A stretch of DNA of 64,000 nt, taken from Oscillospiraceae bacterium. Lineage in GTDB: Bacteria > Bacillota > Clostridia > Oscillospirales > CAG-272. Below the pieces are notes generated by a model that was not told the DNA's origin, made no database searches, and was given only the letters and a program-made list of their open reading frames with translations. Location of the stretch: the NCBI GenBank assembly GCA_015064805.1, contig SVRN01000008.1, positions 1 through 64,000 of the forward strand. The letters run 5' to 3'. The position numbers were made by a program, and so were the translations under genes. Every line of letters begins with the position of its first letter. The first letter of the stretch is position 1. Of this stretch, positions 17,344-26,207 are shown piece after piece.

Positions 17344-17384
17344 CCATATATGGACATTATACCTCTAAAATGTTGACATGTCAA
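17344..17384 (-). promoter_or_regulatory. Promoter with two perfect palindromes upstream of the acyltransferase operon
   Basis: Minus strand TTGACA (17384-17379), 17-base spacer, TATAAT (17361-17356). The -35 box is half of the 12-bp palindrome TTGACATGTCAA (17373-17384), and CCATATATGG (17344-17353) lies just after the -10 box. Both are candidate operators. Confidence 0.8.
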
Positions 17385-17424
17385 GATTTTTTGTATCGAG
17401 GGCAGGCGGGGGACATTTGAAATA

Positions 17425-17725
17425 TCAAACAGCTTTTCCTTTTGACGCACACACTGCTTCGCGCGTGCGCTGTACCGCCATGGATGTCCTTTCTTTGTCG
17501 CTGAACAAAGAAAGGACGAAAGAAAATCAGCCAAGGGGTCTAATACCCCTTGGAACCCCCGAGCGCAAAAAGGTCGCGCCGCTGTCGCTCTGCTCATCTT
17601 TTCGCGAAGTGATGCAGCCTCAGCTTTTGCGTTTGCGAGTTGAAGGAACTCGCAAACACGGGAGTAGCACGCAACGAGCAAAGGCAGATCTTTTCGCTGT
17701 CTGCGACGCCCTCCGGTTCAACTAA
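17425..17725 (+). repeat. Dispersed multi-hairpin repeat, copy A (plus orientation)
   Basis: Begins near TCAAAC and continues with a GACGCACACACTG...GTGCGC stem. Then follow a 12-bp perfect hairpin GTCCTTTCTTTG / CAAAGAAAGGAC (17486-17517), a hairpin CCAAGGGG / CCCCTTGG, and further on GTTTGCGAGTT / AACTCGCAAAC. It meets copy B tail to tail near 17725. Short open frames here look accidental. Confidence 0.75.
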
Positions 17726-18095
17726 ATCTCAAACAAAAACGATTTTGCTCCCTCGCCCGCCGCGCGTGATAAGTTCCGTCCGGCGCTGCAGTATGAGTTT
17801 TTATGTTTTTCTCTTGATCCACGTTGAAGCGCGGCGCGGTGTGAAGCGAGAGATAATAGTCTGCTTGCAGTAGGAGGCGAAGCTTTGGCTTCACCGACGC
17901 GAAATTTGCAGATACCAAAACGCCTTTTGGTAACCACCAAAAGATAGTAAAAGAGCAAGACTTTGCGGGAATCCAAAGGGCATTAGGCCCTTTGGCGCCT
18001 TTCTTGGCCGCTTCTTGGGGCGTGCCAAGAAGTGGCAATAAAAGCCAGCACAGCGCACGCGCAACGCTGTGTGCGCGTCAAGAGGAGCATCTGTA
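17726..18095 (-). repeat. Dispersed multi-hairpin repeat, copy B (minus orientation)
   Basis: Read on the minus strand it runs: CGCGCACACAGCGTTGCGCG stem, GCCACTTCTTGG / CCAAGAAGCGGC, CCAAAGGGC / GCCCTTTGG, ACCAAAA-GGCG-TTTTGGT, GGTGAAGC / GCTTCGCC, then GAGAAAAACAT and ACGCGCGGCGGGCGAGGGAG. It aligns over most of its length with copy C at 41375-41712. Confidence 0.8.
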
Positions 18096-18165
18096 AATCC
18101 CCCCTTCCCCCACACGCAAAAAAGCGTACCGTCAAACGACGGTACGCTTTTTTATGTTCAAAGAA

Positions 18166-20202
18166 TTATTCCTCAACGGGAGCTTCTTCCTCTGCGGTCT
18201 CCTCGGGCATAGCCTCTGCCTCTGCCTGAGCCTCGTCCAGCAGAACGCGGATGGACAGGCTGACCTTCTGCTTCTCGTAGTCGATATCTACGATGCGAGC
18301 GTCAACCGTCTGGCCAACCTCAAGTACGTCAGCGGGCTTAGCGATGCGGGTCTGAGCGATCTGAGAAATGTGGATCAGACCGTCAACGCCGTCAACGATC
18401 TCTGCAAATGCACCGAAGGGCATCAGATTTACGATCTTAACGGTAGCCGTGTCGCCAATCGCATACTGGGAGGTGAAGATGTTCCAAGGATTGGTCGCCT
18501 CGGTCTTGTAGCCCAGCGAAATTCTCTTCTTCTCTGCGTTGAAGCTCTTAACAAAAACGGTGATAACGTCACCAACAGCAATAACCTCTGCAGGGCTCTT
18601 GATGTGCTTCCAGGACAGTTCAGTTACGTGAACCATACCGTCAACGCCACCCAGGTCAACGAATGCGCCGAAGGACGTCATGCTCTTAACAACACCGGTG
18701 TAGATCTTGCCCTCTTCGATGGTTGCCCAGAACTCTGCTTCCTTTGCGATTTTTTCATCGCGCAGAGCGGAGCGGATCGAACCGATGGCCTTCTTACCGG
18801 GCTTGATCTCAAGCACGCGGAACTTAACCTCGGTGCCAACCAGAGCCGTCAGATCGCCGTCCTTGGGAACGCCGGTCTGCGAGCCGGGAACGAAAATGCG
18901 GTTTGCATGGGACAGCACCAAAACGCCGCCCTTGACAGCCTCAACGACCTTACCCTCGAGGATCTCGTGAGTCTCGGCAGCTGCAACGATGTTCTGCCAG
19001 TTCTTGTCCGAATCAACTCTCTTCTTGGAGAGCTCTGCGACGCCTTCGATATCGCTGACGCGGATAACGAACGCCTCGATCTCGTCGCCCTTCTTATACA
19101 GGGCCGTCAGTTTAGCCGAAGGATCGTCCGTGATCTGCTCTGCCTTGATGTAACCCGTAACGCCTGCGCCCAGATCAAGCTGAAGCTCAGTATCGCTAAC
19201 GTGCTCAACAACGCCGGTAACAACATCTCCTGTATTTAAAGTTTTGAAAGAATCTTTCAGTAGTGTTTCGAAATTTTCCATTTCGCTCATGGTTTTGTAT
19301 ACCTCCTCTATTACGTCGTCCGGTGTCGATGCGCCGGCGACAATACCTACGTTTTTGTAGGGTTGCGATATTTGACGGACAAGCTCGTTTGCATCTTCCA
19401 CAAGCAACGTCCGCACACCCTCCGATCTGCATGCCAACGCAAGCTTTTGAGTGTTGGAACTCTGTTTGCCGCCGACAACGATCATCAAATCATGCGTGCG
19501 CGCCATGACTTTTGCCTCGGTTTGCCGCAAATCCGTAACATTACATATTGTATCAAAAATTAACGCATTTGTATATAGTTTTTTGATAATTTCTTGGCAT
19601 TTCAGCCATTCGGCCAAAAAAAAGGTCGTTTGCGCCACAACGATTGGGCGTTTTTGACAAACGTCACTACGTTGTTTTTGCTCAACTGCGGCGCAAAACT
19701 CATCCGCCGAGTGGAAAACGTGCTTTTCGCCATCAAAGCAGCTCAATATTCCCTCAACCTCAGGGTGATTTTGCGTGCCAAAGACGATCAGCTGACAATC
19801 GGGCAGGCAATTTTCCCGCACGATCTTATGGATGCGATCCACGTAAGGGCAGGTGCAATCGACAAAGCGGAAATGCGGATTTTGCTCGCTTCCCCGCTCG
19901 ATCATCTGCCGCACTTGTCTCGGGATGCCGTGGGCACGGATGAGCAAGACCACGGGGCTTTTTTCACACGCCGAGGCGATCAGCGTCTCCAGCTTGCTCG
20001 CTTCAACCGTCAGCACACCGCGCGCCGCCATACGGGCGTTGTAAACACCGTTATGGATCAATTCTCCCAGCGTTACCACGCGCTCGCCGTCACGTCGGCT
20101 CTCCAACAGCTTCTCCAACGTATCGGTCGCGCGGCGCACGCCAAAGCAAAAGCCTGCGTGCTTGGCAACCGTCACGGTCGCACCTCTCTCGTTACGTTTC
20201 AT
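18166..20202 (-). CDS. ispH: Fused 4-hydroxy-3-methylbut-2-enyl diphosphate reductase and S1 RNA-binding protein
   Basis: 678 residues. Residues 1-~285 are IspH (LytB), the last MEP-pathway enzyme, which makes IPP and DMAPP using a 4Fe-4S cluster. The three cluster cysteines are in HAGFCFGVRR, VDCTCPYV and TICNVTDLRQ. Residues ~300-665 hold four S1 domains (e.g. MTSFGAFVDLGGVDG and LMPFGAFAEIVDGVDG), as in ribosomal protein S1. This fusion is known in Clostridia. The tail is acidic (PEETAEEEAPVEE). Start ATG 20202, with AGGAGAA upstream, lies inside the 3' end of plsC (11-base overlap). The neighbours cmk and plsC are the usual ones. Confidence 0.96.
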   Translation of the reverse strand: MKRNERGATVTVAKHAGFCFGVRRATDTLEKLLESRRDGERVVTLGELIHNGVYNARMAARGVLTVEASKLETLIASACEKSPVVLLIRAHGIPRQVRQMIERGSEQNPHFRFVDCTCPYVDRIHKIVRENCLPDCQLIVFGTQNHPEVEGILSCFDGEKHVFHSADEFCAAVEQKQRSDVCQKRPIVVAQTTFFLAEWLKCQEIIKKLYTNALIFDTICNVTDLRQTEAKVMARTHDLMIVVGGKQSSNTQKLALACRSEGVRTLLVEDANELVRQISQPYKNVGIVAGASTPDDVIEEVYKTMSEMENFETLLKDSFKTLNTGDVVTGVVEHVSDTELQLDLGAGVTGYIKAEQITDDPSAKLTALYKKGDEIEAFVIRVSDIEGVAELSKKRVDSDKNWQNIVAAAETHEILEGKVVEAVKGGVLVLSHANRIFVPGSQTGVPKDGDLTALVGTEVKFRVLEIKPGKKAIGSIRSALRDEKIAKEAEFWATIEEGKIYTGVVKSMTSFGAFVDLGGVDGMVHVTELSWKHIKSPAEVIAVGDVITVFVKSFNAEKKRISLGYKTEATNPWNIFTSQYAIGDTATVKIVNLMPFGAFAEIVDGVDGLIHISQIAQTRIAKPADVLEVGQTVDARIVDIDYEKQKVSLSIRVLLDEAQAEAEAMPEETAEEEAPVEE

Positions 20203-20920
20203 CGGACAAATTCTCCTCGTAAAGCGTGCAAATGTGCTCGAACACCTCGTGCGACATACGCGAATACTCGGCCTGACGGACGTGATGCGTCGCCTCCGTC
20301 AGCGGCGCGGCGGGGGCTATCGTTTCGTAAGAGATCGGCTCGCCGAAAATAATATCCACGCCGCAAAACAGACTCAGCTTATTTTTTTTGGTTTTCATGC
20401 AGACGGGCAGAACGGTAACGTGCGTTTTGTCGATCAGAAGCCCCGCACCGTTCTTGACCGTTTCCATCGTCTCTCTCGGTGCGCGGCCGCGGCAGCGAGT
20501 GCCCTGCGGAAACATACCGACGCACTTGCCGCTCTCAAGCAGCGAAATCGACGTCTTGATGGCCCCAACGTCGCCCGCGCGATCCACGGGATAGGCACCG
20601 AAGGCGCGAATGATCGATGACAGAAGCGGGATCTTGAACAGCTCCTTCTTGGCCATAAAATGGGGCTGCTGCTTGTGAAGCGCGGCGGCCAACAAAATAG
20701 GGTCAAAGGCTGAAAGGTGATTACTGCACAGCAGATAGTTCTCTCCCTCGGGCTCGCGATCAACGTAATGCACGCGAACGCGGAACAGCCACAAGAAGAA
20801 GCGCGCGAGCAGGCGGTGCATGCCGCCGTAAAAGGCCGAGCCCTTGATCTCCTTGTCCTGCTTTTCGGTGATGCTTTGTTGTTTTTGTTGCTTCATGCTT
20901 TCGTTTCCGTTTTTCTTCAT
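20192..20920 (-). CDS. plsC: 1-acyl-sn-glycerol-3-phosphate acyltransferase
   Basis: 242 residues. Transfers a fatty acyl chain to lysophosphatidate to form phosphatidate at the membrane. Motif I is NHLSAFD (Hx4D) and motif III FPQGTR; a hydrophobic segment FFLWLFRVRVHYV precedes them. It has a normal single-domain length, unlike the two zinc-ribbon relatives elsewhere in this window. It begins 4 bases after cmk and overlaps ispH, so the three form one translation unit. The first ~25 residues are polar and Gln/Lys-rich; an internal Met at residue 9 is an alternative start, and neither has a strong ribosome site. Confidence 0.92.
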   Translation of the reverse strand: MKKNGNESMKQQKQQSITEKQDKEIKGSAFYGGMHRLLARFFLWLFRVRVHYVDREPEGENYLLCSNHLSAFDPILLAAALHKQQPHFMAKKELFKIPLLSSIIRAFGAYPVDRAGDVGAIKTSISLLESGKCVGMFPQGTRCRGRAPRETMETVKNGAGLLIDKTHVTVLPVCMKTKKNKLSLFCGVDIIFGEPISYETIAPAAPLTEATHHVRQAEYSRMSHEVFEHICTLYEENLSDET

Positions 20921-20924
20921 AGTA

Positions 20925-21602
20925 TCAAGCGCGCAGCTTATCCATATGCGGCTCGATCAGCTTGATGACCGCATCGACCGATTCTTCCGCGCTCATGCCC
21001 GAGTTGTCCAGATGAATGGCATCGGGCGCGGGGATGGCAGGGGCGATGGCGCGGCCGCTGTCCTGGGCGTCGCGCTCCTTCATCTCGCGCAGTACGTCCT
21101 CGTAGTTGGCGGGCATACCCTTCTCCTGTAGCTCCTTGGTGCGGCGGAGCGCACGTGCCTCGGCCGAGGCAACCATAAAGACCTTGACGTCGGCATCGGG
21201 CAGAATGACCGTACCGATATCGCGGCCGTCCATCACGACGCTGTTGCGGCGGGCGATATCGCGCTGGGTGTCCAAAAGGAAGGCGCGCACGGCGGGGATG
21301 GCCGACACGTCGGACGCGGCCATGGATATCTCGGGGCGGCGGATGCGATCACCGAGGTTTTCGCCGTTGAGATAGACGCACTGCACGCCGTTTTCATACT
21401 TTACGTCAATGTGAATATCGGGCAGCAGGGCTTCAAGGGCGAGGGCGTCCTTGGTGCTGATGCCGCGGGAAACGGCGGCGTAGCCGATGGTGCGGTAGAG
21501 CGCGCCGGTATCTACGTATACGATACCCAGCTTTTTGGCAAGGGCCTTGGCAACGGTGCTTTTGCCCGCGCCGCTGGGTCCGTCGATGGCAATTTGGATC
21601 AT
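20925..21602 (-). CDS. cmk: Cytidylate kinase
   Basis: 225 residues, normal length. Phosphorylates CMP and dCMP with ATP. The P-loop GPSGAGKST is at residues 8-16. VDTGALYR, the NMP-binding RIRRPEIS and MDGRDIGTVILPDA are all present, as is the LID-like R..EL..KG region. Start ATG 21602 has GGAGAA upstream. In related Clostridia it commonly follows a BaiN-type flavoprotein gene. Here that string is broken by a 360-base gap filled with a hairpin repeat (copy D). Confidence 0.96.
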   Translation of the reverse strand: MIQIAIDGPSGAGKSTVAKALAKKLGIVYVDTGALYRTIGYAAVSRGISTKDALALEALLPDIHIDVKYENGVQCVYLNGENLGDRIRRPEISMAASDVSAIPAVRAFLLDTQRDIARRNSVVMDGRDIGTVILPDADVKVFMVASAEARALRRTKELQEKGMPANYEDVLREMKERDAQDSGRAIAPAIPAPDAIHLDNSGMSAEESVDAVIKLIEPHMDKLRA

Positions 21603-21644
21603 GGTGAAAGTTCTCCTTCTGTATTTGTATGGAAAATCTGAATT

Positions 21645-21880
21645 TCAAACTGCTTCTTCTACAGCCTCGCCCTGCTTCGCGCGCTCGGTGTACTGTTTTG
21701 TGGTTACTTCTTGGTACGCGCCAAGAAGTAACCAAGAAACGCGCCAAGACGTTCCCTCTTGGATCTCCCTGAGCATTGCCGCGCTACAAGGAGCATCAAG
21801 AGATAGACATATCAGTTTTTTCTGCTATGCTTCAAGACAAACAACACGCGCGGCAGGCGTAGAGGGCAAGAGTTTTTGCT
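21645..21880 (+). repeat. Dispersed multi-hairpin repeat, copy D (plus orientation)
   Basis: Starts with TCAAACTGCTTCTTCTACAG. It has the 13-bp perfect hairpin GGTTACTTCTTGG / CCAAGAAGTAACC (21702-21733), then CCAAGA / TCTTGG, a GAGATAGACAT block and ACGCGCGGCAGGCG near the end. It fills the gap between baiN and cmk, in the orientation opposite to both genes. Nothing else is visible in 21603-21962. Confidence 0.75.
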
Positions 21881-21962
21881 CATAAATGAGCGTGGCATTC
21901 GCCATCAGCGAGCGCACGTAGCCGGGCGAGCCTCAAGAAGAAGTTGCAAAATATAGACTAAC

Positions 21963-23207
21963 TCATTCTCCCCCGCCCCACGCCGCATTCTCGCCCGCCA
22001 CAACGGCAGTGGAAAAAGCGATCTGGAGGTTAAATCCTCCCGTGTAGGCATCAACGTCCAGCACCTCACCCGCAAAATACAGCCCGGGCAGGCACCTCGA
22101 CTCCATCGTCTTGGGATTGATCTCGCGCACGTTGACGCCGCCGCGGGTGACGATGGCCTCCTCAATGGGGCGAAAGCCGCGCAGTCTGACGCGCAGGCCC
22201 TTGAGCAGGGCCACAAGCGCCCGTCGCTGCTCTCTCGTCACGGCGTTGACCTTGACGTGCGGATCGATGCCCGACAGTCGGATGATCTCGGGGATCATCT
22301 TCTGAGGCAAAAGATCGCCCAGCGCGTTGGCGAAATCTTTGTTTTTGTACTTATCAAAATCGGACAAAATGCGGGCGTCCAGCGTTTTTTCGTCCAGTGC
22401 CGGCTTGAGATCGATCACCGCCTCGTATTTGCCGGGCGCGATATCGGGCAGGTGCGCCGACGCTGACAGCACCATCGGTCCCGTCAGCCCGAAATGGGTG
22501 AACATCATCTCGCCGAAGTCTTCAAATACCGTTTTGCCGTTGGCGGTCGAAACGATCGAAAGGCGCACGTTTTTGAGCGACAGCCCTTGCAGCGAGGGGC
22601 AAAGATTGCCCTCGGAGGTAATGGGAACGAGCGAAGGACGCAGCGCCGTGACGCTATGCCCTGCCTGCTCGGCCAGCTTGTAGCCGTCACCGTCCGAGCC
22701 TGTCAGGGGGTAGGATTTACCGCCCGTGCAAACGATCACGGCGTCAGCGCGATGCTCACCGCTCACGGTGGTCACGCCGCACAGCGCGCCGTCCTCGATG
22801 AGCAGCGATTTTACGCGCTCGTACGCCACGCGAACGCCCGCCTCGCGGCAGGCATCGGCCAGCGCGGCAACGATATCGGTCGCACGGTCGGACACGGGAA
22901 AGACCCTGCGCCCACGCTCGGTCTTGAGCGGCACGCCGCGCGACTCAAAAAAGTCCTTGGTATCGGCCGTTGAAAAGCGGCTGAGTGCGGTGTACATAAA
23001 GCGAGGATTGGTCATGACGTTGGCAAGAAATTCATTGGTGTCGCAATCGTTGGTAACGTTGCAACGCCCCTTGCCCGTGATGCGCAGCTTGCGCCCAAGG
23101 CGCCCCGTGCGCTCAAACAGCGTCACGTCCGCGCCGTTTTGCGCCGCCGTGAGTGCCGCCATCATGCCTGCGGCACCGCCGCCGATGACGATTACTCTCG
23201 TCTGCAT
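21963..23207 (-). CDS. BaiN/YhiN (HI0933) family NAD(P)/FAD-dependent oxidoreductase
   Basis: 414 residues from the ATG at 23207. The FAD-binding GGGAAGMM is at the N-terminus, followed by the family signature GKGRCNVTND, CTGGKSYPLTGSDGDGY and a C-terminal FAGEVLDVDAYTGGFNLQ that closes the flavin site. The family is named after the bile-acid enzyme BaiN, but most members have no proven substrate. The chosen start lies one base after the rpiR stop and fits the family's short N-terminus. A start at 23234 would add nine residues and overlap rpiR. Confidence 0.9.
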   Translation of the reverse strand: MQTRVIVIGGGAAGMMAALTAAQNGADVTLFERTGRLGRKLRITGKGRCNVTNDCDTNEFLANVMTNPRFMYTALSRFSTADTKDFFESRGVPLKTERGRRVFPVSDRATDIVAALADACREAGVRVAYERVKSLLIEDGALCGVTTVSGEHRADAVIVCTGGKSYPLTGSDGDGYKLAEQAGHSVTALRPSLVPITSEGNLCPSLQGLSLKNVRLSIVSTANGKTVFEDFGEMMFTHFGLTGPMVLSASAHLPDIAPGKYEAVIDLKPALDEKTLDARILSDFDKYKNKDFANALGDLLPQKMIPEIIRLSGIDPHVKVNAVTREQRRALVALLKGLRVRLRGFRPIEEAIVTRGGVNVREINPKTMESRCLPGLYFAGEVLDVDAYTGGFNLQIAFSTAVVAGENAAWGGGE

Positions 23208-23208
23208 C

Positions 23209-24069
23209 TCACTTGGGGGTGTCATAGACTTCATATTCCTGCCAGATCTGCTCCAGACGATGCAAGCGCTCGGTCAGGTCGTTCTGCTTCTTGAGCGAGA
23301 GCGCGACGATCAGCGCGTTGATAATGCTCAGGGGCGCAACGAGGGAGTCCACAAAGGATGCCATGTCGGTATGCGCCGTCAGCAGTTGGTCGGCGTGTGT
23401 AGCAATGGGCGAGTTTTGCGAGTCGGTCAGTGAGATGACGTTCGCGCCTGCATTATGAGCAACCTCCACCGCCGTAACCACACGTCTGGAATAGCGCGGG
23501 AAGCTGATGGCCACCAGCACGTCTTCCTTGCCGATGCTGATCATCTGCTCAAACACCTCACTGCCTGCAGTCGACTGAATGACCTTGACGTTGTCAAACA
23601 TTCGGCGCAGGCCCGAATCCAAAAATCCTGCCAGATGCGAGGAGGAGCGAACACCCATAATATAGATCTGACGTGCGCTGAGCAACGCCTCGACCGCGCG
23701 GTCAAACGCGTCGCGGTCCAGCTCCTCAGCCGTGTGCCTGATCTTGTCGGCGTCAGCAGTCAGAATCTTGTCTACCACGTCACCGTCGCCGATGAGATGG
23801 TTGGTTACTTCAATGCGCTGGAAGGCGGTCAGGCGGTTGCGGATGATGCCCTGCATGGCACGCTGAAACTCGGGATATCCCTCAAAGCCCAACTCGGTCG
23901 CAAAGCGCACGACGGTCGACTCGGAAACGTTGACCGTCTCACCCAGCTTAGCGGCGGTCATATACGCGGCCTTTTCATAGTGCTCCATAATATAGGTTGC
24001 GATGCGGCGCTGTCCCTTGGAAAAAGATGCCATGCCCTCTTCCATCTGTCGCAATAAATCCTTCGGCAT
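23209..24069 (-). CDS. MurR/RpiR family transcriptional regulator
   Basis: 286 residues. An N-terminal HTH_6 domain (MTAAKLGETVNVSESTVVRF region at ~35-60) is followed by a SIS sugar-phosphate-binding domain at ~125-260 (YIMGVRSSSHLAGF, ISFPRYSRRVVTAV, VISLTDSQNSPIA). Such regulators sense sugar phosphates, e.g. from amino-sugar use. Start ATG 24069 has AAAGGAGA 6 bases upstream. Its neighbours (flavoprotein, cmk) do not reveal the regulon. Confidence 0.92.
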   Translation of the reverse strand: MPKDLLRQMEEGMASFSKGQRRIATYIMEHYEKAAYMTAAKLGETVNVSESTVVRFATELGFEGYPEFQRAMQGIIRNRLTAFQRIEVTNHLIGDGDVVDKILTADADKIRHTAEELDRDAFDRAVEALLSARQIYIMGVRSSSHLAGFLDSGLRRMFDNVKVIQSTAGSEVFEQMISIGKEDVLVAISFPRYSRRVVTAVEVAHNAGANVISLTDSQNSPIATHADQLLTAHTDMASFVDSLVAPLSIINALIVALSLKKQNDLTERLHRLEQIWQEYEVYDTPK

Positions 24070-24132
24070 GTCTGTCTCCTTTCACGTCTTTCATTTTATT
24101 TGTCAGTGAGATCACATGATTATACAGATTAT

Positions 24133-24161
24133 ATTATATTCCTTTTGAAGGTAAATGTCAA
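24133..24161 (-). promoter_or_regulatory. Promoter of the rpiR-baiN transcript
   Basis: Minus strand TTGACA (24161-24156), 17-base spacer, TATAAT (24138-24133). Confidence 0.88.
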
Positions 24162-24222
24162 TCAAATTTGCGGATTTTTGCAAGTTTTTGCAAGGCGACC
24201 TTCATTTCGCACGCATTTACGC

Positions 24223-24252
24223 AAAAAAGGAGAGTCTCATCAGAAACTCTCC
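24223..24252 (-). terminator. Terminator of the histidine phosphatase-ABC operon
   Basis: Minus strand stem GGAGAGTTTC / GAGACTCTCC followed by six T. Confidence 0.9.
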
Positions 24253-24260
24253 TCTTGATT

Positions 24261-26195
24261 TTAAACGTCTTCTCTGTAGCGGGCGGCCTGCGTGCTGAAC
24301 AGCTCGTAGTACCTTCCCTGCTTTTGCATGAGTGTACGGTGATTGCCCTCTTCGATGATGGTTCCGTATTCCAGCACCACGATCTTGGAGGCGACCGTCG
24401 CGCTGGACAGTCGGTGCGAGACGAAAATGGTCGTCTTACCCTCGCGCAATCGGTCAAACTGATTGTAGATCTCCTGCTCGGCAAGCGCGTCCAGCGCCGC
24501 CGTGGGCTCGTCCAGGATCAGCACGTCACAATCGCTGTAGAAGGCGCGGGAGATGGCCAGCTTTTGCCATTGACCGCCAGAGAGCTCCATGCCCTCCTGC
24601 TCGAAAATGCGCATCAGCGGCGTCGCATAGCCCTCGGGGAAGGCGTCGATGAACTCGGCCGCGCCCGAAGCCTCGGCCGCCTCGCGCAGCTCCGTCTCCT
24701 CCATCTGCTTGCGGATATTACCGAAATGAATGTTCTCGCCCGCACTCTCGGCGTACTTGCCGAAGTCCTGGAAAATGATGCCGAACATACGGTACAGATC
24801 TTGCACGTCGTAGTCGCGAAGATCTTCACCGTCAAGCAAAATGCGTCCCTCGGTCGGGTCGTACAGTCTTGTCAGCAGCTTGAGCAGCGTCGTTTTTCCC
24901 GCGCCGTTCAAGCCAACGAGAACCAGACTCTCGCCGGGAACAAGCGTCATGTTGATGTCCTTGAGCACGTCGCGCTCGGTGCCGGGGTAACGGAAGGACA
25001 CGTGCTCGAACACGATGGTATGCTGCTCGCCGTGGCGCACCTTAAGCGGCGTGCCGATGCGGGGAGCGATGGTCTGCTCGTAGTCCATGAAGGTCATCAG
25101 ATTGTCGATGAACAGCGTGCCCTCGTAGACCGTCGATGAGGCCGAGATCAAGGAGGAAACGCTGCCTGCGATAGAGGTCAGCGCCCCCGTGAGCAGCGTG
25201 TAATCACCGATCATGATCTCGCCCGTAAAGACGCGGTAGGCGATCATGGCAAAGAAAACGCAGTTGACGACCGAGGATAGCAGTGCAAAGCCCACGTGCC
25301 AGCCGCCCTCACCGATAATCAGGCGGCGCATGCCCTTATAGTAGCGATCAAACGCATCGTCGTAGCGATCGATGAAGGTATCGGAGAGATCGTACAGCCG
25401 AAGCTCCTTGACCATGTCCTTGTTGACCATGAGGCCCGAATAGTAATCCATCTGGCGGCGTTCCTTGGAGCGCCAGCGCATATAGCGGACGTTTTTGTGA
25501 CGATAGGTAAAGGTAATGACGGCCGAGGGGATCGACACCGCCATGATGACCAGCGCCGACCACCACATACCGGGGGCGCGGAACAAAATGACGATGTACG
25601 AGATCAGACCGATCATGGTGCTGACCAGCCCCAGCGTGGACGACAGCGTCTGGATCGGGCGATGCCCTGCCTCGCGGTTGGCATTCTCCAGCTTTTCGTA
25701 AAAGGTGGGAGAATCGTAGGCCGCCAGATCAATGGTCTTGGCCTTGTGCATGATCTTCAGGCGGATATGACGCACGACCCGCTCGCCCGCAATACGCGTC
25801 GTAGCAGATTTGACACGGTCGAGCACCGCGTTGACGATGCGGTAGGAAAACAGCACGATCAGCATGGCGAAAATGGGTGATGCCAAAAACAGCGCGCGAT
25901 CCACCGCCTGACCAAAGCCCGCCTGCAGCTCGTTGAGCACGCGGCTGGAGATCAGCGAGCCCAGCACGGGCATAAAGCCGTTGAACAGCGCCATAAAGAC
26001 AAGGAAAAACAAGATCCACGGTCCCGTTTCCCAGACCAGGCGCGTAATATACAACAGTCTTTTAAAGAATCCGCCGATGACCAGCCGCAGATAGTGCGGC
26101 ACCTCGGAAAGTCGCTTGGGGCGCGGAATGCCGTCTCTGGGTTCCTCGCGTTTCGGGCGAGGCGGCGCGCCGTTTGGCTTCGGTTCGGGTCTCAT
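24261..26195 (-). CDS. ABC exporter, fused permease and ATP-binding protein
   Basis: 644 residues. A basic, proline-rich ~40-residue head is followed by six membrane helices (about 55-345), then a nucleotide-binding domain at ~400-630. The domain has Walker A GLNGAGKTT, a Q-loop FQDFGKY, signature ELSGGQWQK, Walker B VLILDEPTAALD and the H-loop SHRLSS. It is a half-transporter and likely works as a homodimer exporting a lipid, peptide or drug; the substrate is unknown. Start ATG 26195 has CGGAGGAACGAC upstream. It follows the phosphatase gene by 12 bases in the same operon. Confidence 0.93.
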   Translation of the reverse strand: MRPEPKPNGAPPRPKREEPRDGIPRPKRLSEVPHYLRLVIGGFFKRLLYITRLVWETGPWILFFLVFMALFNGFMPVLGSLISSRVLNELQAGFGQAVDRALFLASPIFAMLIVLFSYRIVNAVLDRVKSATTRIAGERVVRHIRLKIMHKAKTIDLAAYDSPTFYEKLENANREAGHRPIQTLSSTLGLVSTMIGLISYIVILFRAPGMWWSALVIMAVSIPSAVITFTYRHKNVRYMRWRSKERRQMDYYSGLMVNKDMVKELRLYDLSDTFIDRYDDAFDRYYKGMRRLIIGEGGWHVGFALLSSVVNCVFFAMIAYRVFTGEIMIGDYTLLTGALTSIAGSVSSLISASSTVYEGTLFIDNLMTFMDYEQTIAPRIGTPLKVRHGEQHTIVFEHVSFRYPGTERDVLKDINMTLVPGESLVLVGLNGAGKTTLLKLLTRLYDPTEGRILLDGEDLRDYDVQDLYRMFGIIFQDFGKYAESAGENIHFGNIRKQMEETELREAAEASGAAEFIDAFPEGYATPLMRIFEQEGMELSGGQWQKLAISRAFYSDCDVLILDEPTAALDALAEQEIYNQFDRLREGKTTIFVSHRLSSATVASKIVVLEYGTIIEEGNHRTLMQKQGRYYELFSTQAARYREDV

Positions 26196-26207
26196 GTCGT
26201 TCCTCCG

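Noticed and set aside
17378..18115. Several 60-115-codon frames on both strands between 17.4 and 18.1 kb
   Set aside because: They lie in the hairpin repeats; the same DNA is read in different frames in other copies, and base-pairing, not codons, is conserved.
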